Shown in pieces: positions 25,882 to 34,458 of a stretch of DNA of 64,000 nucleotides. The position numbers and the translations under genes were made by a program. A model generated the notes under the pieces. It was not told the DNA's origin and made no database searches. It was given only the letters and a program-made list of their open reading frames with translations. Origin of the DNA: Tateyamaria sp947503385 (lineage in GTDB: Bacteria > Pseudomonadota > Alphaproteobacteria > Rhodobacterales > Rhodobacteraceae). The DNA lies in contig NZ_JBNFZM010000005.1 in the NCBI RefSeq assembly GCF_051195235.1, positions 186,001-250,000 on the forward strand, written 5' to 3'. Position 1 is the stretch's first letter. Each line of letters begins with the position of its first letter.

Positions 25882-26205
25882 TCAGATCTGCTTTTCGGGC
25901 ATTTGCACCACGAGACCATCCAGCGCATCCGTCACCTTCAACTGGCAGGTCAGCCGCGACCGGGTCTCGTCAGGCTCATAGGCGAAATCGAGCATGTCGG
26001 TCTCCATCGGGTCCTTTGCGGGCAGCTTTTCGACCCAGTCAGGATGCACATAGACATGGCAGGTTGAACAGGCGCACGCACCGCCGCAATCGGCCTCAAT
26101 GCCGGGGATGTTATTGTCCCGCGCACCTTCCATGACCGTGAGGCCGGTGGCGACATCCACCACGTGCTCTGTGCCGCCATGTTCGATATAGGTGATCTTG
26201 GCCAT
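25882..26205 (-). CDS. [2Fe-2S] ferredoxin, adrenodoxin type
   Basis: This 107-residue soluble electron carrier has cluster ligands in DCGGACACSTCHVYV and a fourth cysteine in RLTCQLKV, the C-X5-C-X2-C...C pattern of adrenodoxin/putidaredoxin-type ferredoxins. Such proteins serve Fe-S assembly or feed monooxygenases and cytochromes P450. The AlkB-like gene 5 kb away is a possible but unproven client. The ATG at 26205 is preceded by AAGGGG. It heads a short minus-strand operon. Confidence 0.95.
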   Translation of the reverse strand: MAKITYIEHGGTEHVVDVATGLTVMEGARDNNIPGIEADCGGACACSTCHVYVHPDWVEKLPAKDPMETDMLDFAYEPDETRSRLTCQLKVTDALDGLVVQMPEKQI

Positions 26206-26292
26206 CAAAAGCCCCTTCCGTTCCAGTCCCGCAAACTTCTACCCATGGGAAATAGGCCGCACCAGCCCCTTTTTCAGGGGGGCGTTTCGACT

Positions 26293-26325
26293 TTGCCAGT
26301 CGATGCAAATGTTCTATATATGTTC
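26293..26325 (+). promoter_or_regulatory. SOS promoter with LexA box
   Basis: GTTC TATATAT GTTC (26311-26325) is an exact alphaproteobacterial LexA box (GTTC-N7-GTTC). Its centre doubles as the -10 hexamer TATATA (26315-26320), with TTGCCA at 26293-26298 as -35 and a 16-nt spacer. The predicted transcription start falls at or next to the ATG of the dnaE2 fragment. LexA binding here would block RNA polymerase directly. Confidence 0.85.
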
Positions 26326-26327
26326 TT

Positions 26328-26747
26328 ATGCAGGTCTATCCCGCCCCAACATCGGCCCAATGGCCCCGCCCCCCCGCTTGCCTGCGCGCGTCCGAACTGG
26401 AACTGCCGCCCGTAAACGCACGCGTGGCCGTGGCGGGGCTGGTCATCTTGCGGCAGCGGCCCGGCACCGCCAAGGGCGTGATCTTTCTTACCCTTGAGGA
26501 TGAGACCGGCGTGGTCAACATCATCGTCTGGCGTCACATCTACGAGGCGTTCCGCCGCGCGGTGATCGCCGGGCGCATGTTGCGCGTCACTGGCCGGATG
26601 CAGCGGGCGCACAATGTCACCCATGTGCTCGCCGAAGAGATCGAGGATATCTCGCACCTGCTGGACCAGCTTCTGGCCGAGGACACGGGCCGCACCATGG
26701 CCGCCGAGACACGGACCGAGACCTGGGAAAGCCGCAAAAGCGGCTGA
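26328..26747 (+). pseudogene. dnaE2: C-terminal remnant of error-prone DNA polymerase DnaE2
   Basis: The 139-residue frame corresponds to only the end of DnaE2, which is normally over 1,000 residues. ARVAVAGLVILRQRPGTAKG and FLTLEDETGVVNIIVW form the C-terminal OB-fold, followed by HVLAEEIEDISHLL. Polymerase, PHP and finger domains are missing, as are imuA and imuB, its usual partners. It sits directly behind an intact LexA-controlled promoter with no room for a leader. Either a deletion joined the promoter of an imuAB-dnaE2 operon to its last codons, or the OB-fold is kept as a small SOS-induced protein. The open frame is undamaged. Confidence 0.75.
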
Positions 26748-26810
26748 GCCTATGCAGGACGCGCGCCCTGCGCTATCCTCACTGCAAAAGCCCAAATCAG
26801 AGGCCCGAGC

Positions 26811-27338
26811 ATGTCATATCGTCTTCCCGCCACCGCCCTCGCGGCGGCTCTCGCCCTTGGTGCCTGTGCCGAAATCGGCACCGCCACCCGCTCAAATATC
26901 GACCCGGTGTCACTGGCCAGCGCACCACCCGGCGCGGCCCCCGGGACCTGCTGGGACAAAACGGTGAGCCCTGCCGTGGTCGAAACCCAGACCCGCAAAG
27001 TCGCGCTGCAACCCGCACAGATCAGCAGCGATGGCCGCGTGCAGTCCCCGCCGATCTACAAAACCGAAACGCAACAGATCGTGGTCGAGCCACGGCGCGA
27101 GAACTGGTTTGAAATCCCCTGCGCCGACGTACTGACCCCGGACTTTGTCGCCTCGCTCCAACGCGCACTGGCCGCACGCGGACACTACAATGGCCCGCTC
27201 ACTGGCAAGATCGACTTGCGCACACGGCAGGCCATCCACCGATTTCAACGCAGCGAAGGGTTCGACAATCCGACCCTCACCGTGGCCGCTGCGCGCAAAC
27301 TGGGCCTGATCGCGGTCAACCAGACCGCCCGCCTCTGA
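26811..27338 (+). CDS. Peptidoglycan-binding domain lipoprotein
   Basis: This 175-residue protein has a lipoprotein signal (ATALAAALALGAC, lipobox Cys19). A linker with a QIVVEPRRENWFEIPC segment follows. A C-terminal PG_binding_1 domain spans about residues 103-165 (FVASLQRALAARGHYNGPLTGKID, RTRQAIHRFQRSEGF). It probably tethers an envelope membrane to murein. It is a family relative of, but not closely similar to, the two other peptidoglycan-binding proteins in this window. A bidirectional terminator follows. Confidence 0.85.
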   Translation: MSYRLPATALAAALALGACAEIGTATRSNIDPVSLASAPPGAAPGTCWDKTVSPAVVETQTRKVALQPAQISSDGRVQSPPIYKTETQQIVVEPRRENWFEIPCADVLTPDFVASLQRALAARGHYNGPLTGKIDLRTRQAIHRFQRSEGFDNPTLTVAAARKLGLIAVNQTARL

Positions 27339-27347
27339 CACGAAAAA

Positions 27348-27370
27348 GGGCGCTCCGAACCAGAGCGCCC
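27348..27370. terminator. Bidirectional terminator between the lipoprotein gene and degP
   Basis: A perfect 8-bp stem, GGGCGCTC with GAGCGCCC, and 7-nt loop. The plus strand continues CTTGTTGTTTT, while the minus strand continues TTTTTCG. It serves two convergent genes ending 9 nt and 27 nt away. Confidence 0.85.
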
Positions 27371-27397
27371 CTTGTTGTTTTCCGTGCCGCGTGGTCG

Positions 27398-28867
27398 TCA
27401 GCCTGCGAGGCTCAGCGCCACAAAGCGGGGATCACCTGCGCGCCGTACCAGCAGCAGCAGCGACTTGCGGCCCGCCTCTTTCACATCTTCCAGACGTTCT
27501 TCGAACTCGGCGATGGTCGCGACCTTTTGCTGACCGGCTTCGGTGATCACGTCACCGGCACGCAGACCTTTTTCAAACGCTTCGGATGTCTCGTCCACAT
27601 CCGTCACGGCCAGACCCACCTGATCTTCGGCCACGCCCAGTTCTGCGCGCAGCTCTTCTGTCAGCGTGCTCAGCGTCAGACCCAGCACGTCCTTGGTCTC
27701 GGGTGCATCCGCTTCGGGCGCCTCTGCCACGGCGGGCACCGCGCCTTCGGCTTCTTCCCGGCGACCCAGCGTGACGCGCAGCGTCAGTGTTTCACCATCG
27801 CGGAACACGACAACGCGCACCGTCTCGCCCACGGGGCTGTTGCCCACCTGCCGCACGAGACCACGGGTGTCCGCCACGTCCACGCCGGCAAAGCTCAGGA
27901 TGACGTCGCCGTCCTGCATCCCCGCCTCTTTGGCCGGACCCTCGGGCACGGATGTGACCAGCGCGCCTTCGGTGTTTTCAAGCCCGATCGCCTCTGCGAT
28001 GTCGTCGGTGACGTCCTGAATGCGCACGCCCAGCCAGCCCCGGCGGGTCTCGCCAAACTCTTGCAACTGGTCCACGACCTTGGTCACCACATTCGACGCC
28101 ATCGAAAAGCCGATGCCGATGGAACCGCCATTGGGCGACAGGATCGCAGTGTTCACACCGATCACCTCGCCATCCATGTTGAACAGCGGACCGCCCGAGT
28201 TGCCCCGGTTGATCGCGGCATCCGTCTGGATGTAGTCGTCATAGCTGCCCGACAGCGCCCGGTTGCGCGCCGAAACGATCCCGGCCGATACCGAAAAACC
28301 CTGCCCCAGCGGGTTGCCCATGGCCACGACCCAATCGCCCACACGGGCGCCATCACTGTCACCAAACGGCACAAACGGCAGCGGCGCGTCGGCCTCGACC
28401 TTTAGCAGCGCGATGTCGGTATTGGGGTCGGTGCCGACCAATGTCGCGGTCAACTCGTCGCCGTTGAAGAACTCGATATTGATCTCGTCCGCGCCCTCGA
28501 TGACGTGGTTGTTTGTCACGATATAGCCGTCTTCGGAGATCACAAAGCCGGACCCGAGTGCCGAGGACCGGCGGGGCCGGTCGCTGGGACCGTTGCGGTC
28601 CTGAAACTCACGAAAGAAATCCTCGAAGGGCGAGCCTTCGGGCACGATGCCCTGCGGGCCTGTTCGACCTTCGACCACGGTCGAGGTGGTAATGTTGACC
28701 ACCGACGGGCTGATCTGTTCCGCCAGCGGGGCGAGGCTTTCGGGACGGGCCTGTGCGGCCAGCGCCTGTACCAGCACAAAGGCCAGCGCCAGTGCGCCCA
28801 GCCAGAACGCCCGGATGATGTTGGGGTGGGGAAGCTGTCTCGAAACGGCGATTGCCTTGGACTGCAT
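27398..28867 (-). CDS. degP: Periplasmic serine protease, DegP/Do family
   Basis: This 489-residue protein has a signal anchor near residues 18-40 and a trypsin-like domain with the triad His121 (NNHVIEG), Asp151 (NTDIALLK) and Ser224 (RGNSGGPLF). Two PDZ domains follow (about 280-370 and 405-485). It degrades or refolds misfolded envelope proteins. The ATG at 28867 follows AGGAGA; a longer frame of 16 codons is less likely. It is downstream of hflK-hflC-DUF2065 in the same direction, a usual alphaproteobacterial membrane-protease block, but a possible heat-shock promoter lies in the 165-bp gap. Confidence 0.96.
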   Translation of the reverse strand: MQSKAIAVSRQLPHPNIIRAFWLGALALAFVLVQALAAQARPESLAPLAEQISPSVVNITTSTVVEGRTGPQGIVPEGSPFEDFFREFQDRNGPSDRPRRSSALGSGFVISEDGYIVTNNHVIEGADEINIEFFNGDELTATLVGTDPNTDIALLKVEADAPLPFVPFGDSDGARVGDWVVAMGNPLGQGFSVSAGIVSARNRALSGSYDDYIQTDAAINRGNSGGPLFNMDGEVIGVNTAILSPNGGSIGIGFSMASNVVTKVVDQLQEFGETRRGWLGVRIQDVTDDIAEAIGLENTEGALVTSVPEGPAKEAGMQDGDVILSFAGVDVADTRGLVRQVGNSPVGETVRVVVFRDGETLTLRVTLGRREEAEGAVPAVAEAPEADAPETKDVLGLTLSTLTEELRAELGVAEDQVGLAVTDVDETSEAFEKGLRAGDVITEAGQQKVATIAEFEERLEDVKEAGRKSLLLLVRRAGDPRFVALSLAG

Positions 28868-28970
28868 CACGGGTTCTCCTGCATCTTTACTTTGGGCCGA
28901 AACGGCCATCTGCACATCTCAGTGCGCGCCTGCGCACAGGGTGCATGTAGGGTTGCATACGCGCAACATT

Positions 28971-28999
28971 AAAGATGGAACGCACGTCACATCTTTCAA
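28971..28999 (-). promoter_or_regulatory. Possible sigma-32 (RpoH)-type promoter of degP
   Basis: On the minus strand TTGAAA (28999-28994), a 15-nt spacer and CCATCTTT (28978-28971) resemble the heat-shock sigma pattern CTTGAA / CCATNT, about 100 nt upstream of the degP start. The fit to gene function is good, but the sequence match is partial. Confidence 0.4.
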
Positions 29000-29032
29000 C
29001 AGACCGTGAGGCCCATGTGAGCGCCATATTGG

Positions 29033-29227
29033 TTAAAGACCGATGAAGAAGGCAAGCCAGACGCAAATCAGTCCCGACACCAGCGCCAGCGCACCCAATT
29101 GTCTACGGGCTGTTTCGGGCAGGCTGCGCAGCACTTCCAGCACCCGTTCGATAAGCGAAGGGGCCAGCGCATAGGCCAGCCCCTCCACAATCAATACACA
29201 GCCCAAGGCCAGTAGAATCCAAGCCAT
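29033..29227 (-). CDS. DUF2065 small membrane protein
   Basis: This 64-residue protein has two hydrophobic helices (MAWILLALGCVLIVEGLAYA and LGALALVSGLICVWLAFFIG) around a short basic loop (LRSLPETARRQ), matching DUF2065. The family is regularly encoded just after hflC, as here, where the hflC stop and this start share one base (TGATG). It may be a minor partner of the HflKC complex; its function is not known. Confidence 0.87.
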   Translation of the reverse strand: MAWILLALGCVLIVEGLAYALAPSLIERVLEVLRSLPETARRQLGALALVSGLICVWLAFFIGL

Positions 29228-30114
29228 CAGTCGCCTTCGGCGCTGCGCGACCCCTGATCGGAGCGCAAGTAGTTAAAGAACTCGCTGTCCGGCGACATCA
29301 CCATGGTCGAGTTCGAGCCCTGCAACGCGCGTTCGTAGGCCGTGAGCGAGCGGTAGAATTCAAAGAATTCCGGATCCTCGCCAAAGGCTTGGGCAAAGAT
29401 CGCGTTGCGGCGGGCATCTGCCTCACCCCGAATGATCTCCGCCTGACGTTCGGCGTCCGAGGTCAGTTCGACCACGGTCCGGTCGGCTTGGGCCCGCACA
29501 CGCTGCGCCGCCTCGTTACCTCGGGCACGTTCATCTGTAGCCTCACGCTCACGCTCTGCGCGCATCCGTTCGAATGTCGCATCAAGGTTTTCCGGCGGCA
29601 GGTCGGTGCGTTTGAGGCGCACGTCCACCACTTCGATGCCCAGCGCACGCGCTTCGGCAATCGCGCCGTTGCGGATGCGCAGCATCAGCGCGGCCCGATC
29701 CGAACTCAGGATATCATTGGACGACACAGAACCCAGCACTTCGCGCAGTTCGTTCCGCAGAATACCGTCGATGCGGCGTTCGGCAGATTGTTCACCACCC
29801 GTACCAACCGCCTGACGGAACTGGTTCACATCCACGATCCGGTAGCGCGCAAACGCGTCGACAACCAGACGACGGTCATCCAGCGGCGTGACCTCCAGCG
29901 GTTCGACGTCGCGGCTGAGGATCCGGTCGTCATAACGCACGACTTCTTGGATCAGCGGCAGTTTGAAGGCCAGACCGGGGTCTTCCTTGATGTCGACCAC
30001 ACGACCAAATTGCAGCACCAGCGCCTTTTCACGCTCGTCCACGATGTAGACTGAACTGAGGCCAATTGCGCCCAGAACGACGAGGATCGGGATCAGATAA
30101 GTGGAACGACGCAT
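29227..30114 (-). CDS. hflC: HflC, SPFH-family regulator of FtsH protease
   Basis: This 295-residue protein has one N-terminal membrane anchor (MRRSTYLIPILVVLGAIGLS) and a band-7/SPFH domain facing the periplasm (VDEREKALVLQFGRVV through RFRQAVGTG and EVVDVRLKRTDLP). A charged coiled-coil ring region follows (RAEREREATDERARGNEAAQ). With HflK it cages the FtsH AAA protease in the inner membrane. It is coupled to hflK by a shared TGATG and to DUF2065 likewise. Confidence 0.96.
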   Translation of the reverse strand: MRRSTYLIPILVVLGAIGLSSVYIVDEREKALVLQFGRVVDIKEDPGLAFKLPLIQEVVRYDDRILSRDVEPLEVTPLDDRRLVVDAFARYRIVDVNQFRQAVGTGGEQSAERRIDGILRNELREVLGSVSSNDILSSDRAALMLRIRNGAIAEARALGIEVVDVRLKRTDLPPENLDATFERMRAEREREATDERARGNEAAQRVRAQADRTVVELTSDAERQAEIIRGEADARRNAIFAQAFGEDPEFFEFYRSLTAYERALQGSNSTMVMSPDSEFFNYLRSDQGSRSAEGD

Positions 30115-31289
30115 CAGTTCGACCCTCCTGTTGCGCCACGGCGCAGTTCATTCAGTGGCAGATAGGGGACAACGCCCTGCCCGCCACCGTCGTTGTTCTC
30201 ATCCAGAATGATTTTGTCGATCCTGCCCAGAACAGTTTCCATCGTCTCCAGATACAAACGCTTGCGTGTCACGTCTGGTGCCTTGGAATATTCCTCCAGA
30301 ACAGCGGAGAAGCGGGACGCCTCACCTTCGGCCTGGTTGACCTGCTGGGCGCGGTACGCTTCGGCTTCTTCGAGAAGCTGAGCGGCCTGACCACGCGCCT
30401 CGGCGAGGACCCGGTTGGCATAGGCGTCGGCCACGTTTTGCAACCGGTCACGCTCTTGCTCGGCGGCTTGCACGTCACGGAAGGCGTCAATCACCTCCTG
30501 CGGCGGGTCGGCCTTGTCAAAGTTCACACGGATGATGTTCACGCCCGCGTCATAGCTGTCGAGCGTATTTTGGATCAGTTCCTGCAAACGATCCGCAATG
30601 GACCCGCGATCCCGGTTCAGGATCGGTGCAAGATCGGATTGCGCAATGATTTCGCGCATCGCCGATTCAGACACGGCCCGGATCGTCGGGCGCGCATCGC
30701 GCAGGTTGAACAGGAACTTGTCCGGTTCGGTGATGTTCCAAACCACTTGGAAATCGATGTCGACCACGTTTTCGTCGCCGGTGAGCATCAAGCCCGCGTC
30801 TCCACCGCGTCCGCCCACACCGATCTCTTCGGTTTGTTCGCGTGTGACGGGGATAACTTCTGCTGTGACCACGGGCCACGGGGCAAAGTTCAGACCGGGA
30901 TTACCGACAGAGGAGAATTCGCCAAGGAACAGCTCAACCGACTGTTCTTCGGGACGGACTGTGTAAAAGCTCGCCATGCCCCATAGGACAACGCCGATCA
31001 CAGCAGCAATGCCGATGGTGCCGCGGGTCAGGAACGGGCCTGCGCCGCCGCCGCCACCTGCGCCGCCGCCGGTGTTGCCTCCGCCGCGACCGCCCATGAG
31101 AACGCGCAACTGCTCTTGGCCCTTTTTGACCAACTCGTCGATTTCGGGGATTTGCGGTCCTTCGTCGCCCGGGCCACGCCCGCCGCCGCCATTGCCGCGA
31201 CCGGGGCCGCGTGAACCGTTGTCACGCCCGCCGCCGTTGCCGCCGGAATTACCGCCACCGCCCCAGGGGCCGCCCGTGTTGCCAGCCAT
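30114..31289 (-). CDS. hflK: HflK, SPFH-family regulator of FtsH protease
   Basis: This 391-residue partner of HflC begins with a glycine/asparagine-rich N-terminal region (about residues 1-85, including runs of GGG) and has a DELVKKGQEQLRVLMGG segment. A membrane helix (IGIAAVIGVVLWGMASFYTV) and an SPFH domain (VRPEEQSVELFLGEF, VNFDKADPPQEVIDAFRDVQ) follow. The Gly-rich tail is unusually long for HflK but of the common kind. AGGAGA supports the ATG at 31289. First gene of the hflK-hflC-DUF2065 unit. Confidence 0.96.
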   Translation of the reverse strand: MAGNTGGPWGGGGNSGGNGGGRDNGSRGPGRGNGGGGRGPGDEGPQIPEIDELVKKGQEQLRVLMGGRGGGNTGGGAGGGGGAGPFLTRGTIGIAAVIGVVLWGMASFYTVRPEEQSVELFLGEFSSVGNPGLNFAPWPVVTAEVIPVTREQTEEIGVGGRGGDAGLMLTGDENVVDIDFQVVWNITEPDKFLFNLRDARPTIRAVSESAMREIIAQSDLAPILNRDRGSIADRLQELIQNTLDSYDAGVNIIRVNFDKADPPQEVIDAFRDVQAAEQERDRLQNVADAYANRVLAEARGQAAQLLEEAEAYRAQQVNQAEGEASRFSAVLEEYSKAPDVTRKRLYLETMETVLGRIDKIILDENNDGGGQGVVPYLPLNELRRGATGGSN

Positions 31290-31363
31290 ATGGTGTATTT
31301 CTCCTTTTGATCGCGCAGCATCCGCTACGCCTTGGCCCATAACTGTGTGTTTCCGCCACAAAT

Positions 31364-32839
31364 TCAAGCGGTCCGCATGGGCGTTCTCATGGTTACGATC
31401 TCTTCGGACATGGTCGGATGCACCGCCACGGTCCGGTCGAAATCCTCTTTGGTCGCGCCCATCTTGATGGCCACGCCCGCCAGTTGGATCATCTCGCCCG
31501 CATGTGGTGCGACGATGTGACAGCCCAGCACCTTGCGGCTTTCCTTCGCGACGATGAGTTTCATCAGCACCCGGTCGGATTGCCCGGCAAAGGCGGTCTG
31601 CATCGGGCGGAACGACGTGCAGTAAACCTCAATCTCTTCCTGATCGCGCGCCTGCTCTTCCGTCATCCCAACCGAACCATATTCAGGCTGCGTGAACACC
31701 GCAGACGGGATCAGCGCGTGATCGACCGGCGTCGGGTTGTCTTTGAACACTGTCTCGACAAAGGCCATGCCCTCGCGAATGGCGACCGGCGTCAGGTTCA
31801 CACGATTGGTCACATCGCCCACCGCATAGATGCTGTCCACATCCGTCTTGGAGTATTCGTCCACGACAACCTCGCCGCGGCGACCCAGCTTTACGCCCAA
31901 GTCTTCGAGGCCCATGTCAGCGCTGTTGGGTGTCCGGCCCGTGGCAAACAGCACGGTGTCGAACACACGTTCGCGCCCGTTCGTGGCCTTGACCCAGATC
32001 GGCCCACCACGCGACGGGTCCGCCGCGTCTCGGGTCTGTTCAGTGAGGATGTTGCTTTGTTGTGCCGACGCGCCCATGGCGGCATCGGAATCGGTGGGCC
32101 GGGCGCCGTCGTCTACGTCAGCGGCGCGCCGCATCTCCACGATATCCGTCCCGGTGTGCACATCGATACCCCGCGACCGCATTGCCTCGGCGATCAGGCC
32201 GCGCGCCTCATCGTCAAAGCCGCGCAGAATTTGCGCCCCGCGATAGTATTGCGTCACCTCAACGCCCAGTCCGTGCATGATGCAAGCGAACTCGCAGGCG
32301 ATATAGCCACCCCCGACGATCAGCAGCGATTTGGGCAGGCTTTCGAGATGAAAAATGTCGTCCGATACGATGCCCAGATCGGCATTGGGCAAATCAGGGC
32401 GCACCGGATGCCCGCCATTGGCCAGCAGAATGGTCTTGGCGGTCTTGGTCTCGCCGGTGGACAGTTTGACGGTGTGGCCATCCTCGATGGTGGCGCGGGC
32501 ATCGAACCGGTCCACGCCGGAATTGTCCAACAGCGATTTGTAGACGTCTTCGAGCCGGTTCAGTTCGGTGTTCAGATGGTCGCAGAACGCACGCCAGTTG
32601 AACGTGCCGGGGTTGATGTCCCAACCATATCCCGCCGCCAGTTCGGGCATGTGCGAAAACTCGCTGGCAAACACCATCAGCTTTTTGGGCACGCAACCAC
32701 GGATCACGCAGGTGCCGCCATAGCGGTCTTCTTCGGCCAGCGCGACCTTGGCATCTGCTTCGCCTGCGGCCACACGTGCTGCGCGCACCCCGCCCGAACC
32801 GCCTCCGATCACGAAGAGGTCGTAGTCATATTCTGCCAT
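31364..32839 (-). CDS. gor: Glutathione-disulfide reductase with an unusual insertion
   Basis: This 491-residue FAD flavoenzyme reduces glutathione disulfide with NADPH. It shows FAD-binding VIGGGSGGVRAAR, redox disulfide GGTCVIRGCVPKK (Cys44/Cys49), NADPH-binding VGGGYIACEFA, LFATGRTPN, and the C-terminal His-Glu motif TVAVHPTMSEEIV. The odd part is a hydrophilic insert of about 40 residues between the NADPH domain's EMRRA and WVKATNGRERVFD (about residues 217-262), rich in Asp, Ala and Ser. This makes the protein longer than the usual ~450. It is followed at 74 bp by hflK, with rpiA immediately upstream. Confidence 0.93.
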   Translation of the reverse strand: MAEYDYDLFVIGGGSGGVRAARVAAGEADAKVALAEEDRYGGTCVIRGCVPKKLMVFASEFSHMPELAAGYGWDINPGTFNWRAFCDHLNTELNRLEDVYKSLLDNSGVDRFDARATIEDGHTVKLSTGETKTAKTILLANGGHPVRPDLPNADLGIVSDDIFHLESLPKSLLIVGGGYIACEFACIMHGLGVEVTQYYRGAQILRGFDDEARGLIAEAMRSRGIDVHTGTDIVEMRRAADVDDGARPTDSDAAMGASAQQSNILTEQTRDAADPSRGGPIWVKATNGRERVFDTVLFATGRTPNSADMGLEDLGVKLGRRGEVVVDEYSKTDVDSIYAVGDVTNRVNLTPVAIREGMAFVETVFKDNPTPVDHALIPSAVFTQPEYGSVGMTEEQARDQEEIEVYCTSFRPMQTAFAGQSDRVLMKLIVAKESRKVLGCHIVAPHAGEMIQLAGVAIKMGATKEDFDRTVAVHPTMSEEIVTMRTPMRTA

Positions 32840-32850
32840 GCTCGGGGTCC

Positions 32851-33639
32851 TTACTCTGCCAGGTCAGTGAACAGGTTGTCGGTCTCAAGAAAATCGAGGC
32901 GGTCCTGCTCCACCGTGCCTTCATTGATGTCGCGCACCTCGACCCGGCCATCGCCGTAGCCAATCACGACAGCGTCACAGATATCGATAAACAGCCCGTT
33001 TTCAACCACACCCGGCATCTGGTTCAGCACAAGGCTCAGCTGCCTCGGGTTGCCGATGCGCTGCAGATGCAGGTCGAGAATGTGGTTGCCTTCGTCGGTC
33101 ATAAAGGGCCGGTCGCCGTTCATCCGCAAGGTGGACTGACGGCCCAGAACATCCATGGAAATAAGAGTTTCCTCGACCAGCGCCTGAGTGGTCTGCCAGC
33201 CAAAGGGGATCACTTCGATGGGCAGCGGAAAGGAGCCGAGGTGTTCGACCTCTTTGCCGATGTCAGCGATCACCACCATTTGATCGGAGGCGGTCGCCAC
33301 AATCTTTTCCTGCAAGAGCGCGCCGCCACCGCCCTTAATCAGGTTGAGGTCGCCGTCGAACTCGTCCGCGCCATCAATGGTCAGGTCCAGCCACTTGGCC
33401 TCGTCGAGCGAAATGACTTCGATCCCCACCTCGCGGGCAAGGTCAGCGGTGCGCGTGGACGTGGGCACGCCGCGAAACCGCAGCCCGCCTTCGCGAACCT
33501 GTTCGCCCAGACAGCGCACCAGCCACGCGGCGGTTGACCCGGTGCCAAGGCCCACACGCATCCCATCCTCGACATAATCGGCGGCGCGTTTGGCGGCGAC
33601 GAATTTCGCTTTGTCGATGGGGGACAATTCTCCGGGCAT
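32851..33639 (-). CDS. rpiA: Ribose-5-phosphate isomerase A
   Basis: This 262-residue enzyme interconverts ribose 5-phosphate and ribulose 5-phosphate in the pentose phosphate pathway. It carries AADYVEDGMRVGLGTGSTAAW, the DGADEFDGDLNLIKGGGGALLQEKIVA active-site segment and IEVIPFGWQTT. A C-terminal extension (RVEVRDINEGTVEQDRLDF) is typical of alphaproteobacterial forms. AAGGAG is upstream of the start. It lies 11 bp before gor, and the two are probably cotranscribed; NADPH from the pathway would feed Gor. Confidence 0.96.
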   Translation of the reverse strand: MPGELSPIDKAKFVAAKRAADYVEDGMRVGLGTGSTAAWLVRCLGEQVREGGLRFRGVPTSTRTADLAREVGIEVISLDEAKWLDLTIDGADEFDGDLNLIKGGGGALLQEKIVATASDQMVVIADIGKEVEHLGSFPLPIEVIPFGWQTTQALVEETLISMDVLGRQSTLRMNGDRPFMTDEGNHILDLHLQRIGNPRQLSLVLNQMPGVVENGLFIDICDAVVIGYGDGRVEVRDINEGTVEQDRLDFLETDNLFTDLAE

Positions 33640-33742
33640 GAACGGGGCGACTCCTTTTGGTGCTGGCGTGGTTATAGAGGCCGCGCGCCGGGGTGGCGAC
33701 CCCTAACCCCCCGCCTTGGCCACGTCTCGCCATGCGGGCCTG

Positions 33743-34330
33743 TCACACGCCGCCATCCAGCGCGTCAACCGCTTCGAGCACTTCGTCCAGAACCACGCGC
33801 CCGTCACCATCCAGATCGAAAACCAGCATGGCACGCATCCCCGCACGGGCCCGCGCGGACAGCCCCGCCTCAGACCGGGCTTGCGCATGGGCGCGCATCT
33901 CGGCCCATGTGGCGGTGCCGTCGCGGTTGGCATCTGCCGCCCTGTGCCAGATCAGCAAACGGCCCCGCATCGTGGCACTGGCCGCTGCAATCTGCACATC
34001 GCGTTCGGCGCGTGTCACGTTCAGGTCATTGTCCAGATCCGCTTCGAGCAAGCGGCGCAGTTCGCGCGCCCGCAAGCGCGATAGTTCTGCCGCGATGGCC
34101 GTCTCGATCTGGTCCGCGGTCAGCGCCCCACCCTGCCCATAGCCAAGGATCAGCCCCGCCGCTTCTTCGATGAAGGCCTGCGGATTGCCCTGAAGCCGCT
34201 CCAGCGTTGCGCCCGGTGTGCGCGCGGTCAGCGCGGCCGCCAGCGCATCGGGCGACAGTTCCTGCCCGAACCCGGCCCGCCACGGCATCAGACATGTGAT
34301 CAGCGACAGGGCCGCAATGAACCAGCGCAT
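33743..34330 (-). CDS. Secreted EF-hand domain protein
   Basis: This 195-residue protein has a signal peptide (MRWFIAALSLITCLMPWRAGFG-QE). A helical stretch leads to three EF-hand-like loops: DLDNDLNVTRAE, DANRDGTATWAE and DLDGDGRVVLDE. These D-x-D/N-x-D-G-x-x-x-x-x-E loops should bind calcium in the periplasm. GGAGGAGG precedes the ATG. The neighbours give no clue, and no function beyond calcium binding can be named. Confidence 0.82.
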   Translation of the reverse strand: MRWFIAALSLITCLMPWRAGFGQELSPDALAAALTARTPGATLERLQGNPQAFIEEAAGLILGYGQGGALTADQIETAIAAELSRLRARELRRLLEADLDNDLNVTRAERDVQIAAASATMRGRLLIWHRAADANRDGTATWAEMRAHAQARSEAGLSARARAGMRAMLVFDLDGDGRVVLDEVLEAVDALDGGV

Positions 34331-34458
34331 GGCATCCTCCTCCATTTTTCAGCAGGCAATCATTTCAGGGTTAATTGCCGGTTAAGCCTGACCGAAACGG
34401 TGTCCGACCTGTCGCTTTGAGGCGTTGCACGCAGATGCGGCGTCTGTAGAACCGAGCC

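Noticed and set aside
26263..26283. GCCCCTTTTTCAGGGGGGC as a terminator
   Set aside because: The stem is only about 5 bp around a T-rich loop, and no transcript should end there between two divergent genes.
30900..31290. GGC/GGN-rich tract in hflK as a separate simple-sequence element
   Set aside because: It encodes the glycine-rich N-terminus common to HflK proteins, so no extra explanation is needed.
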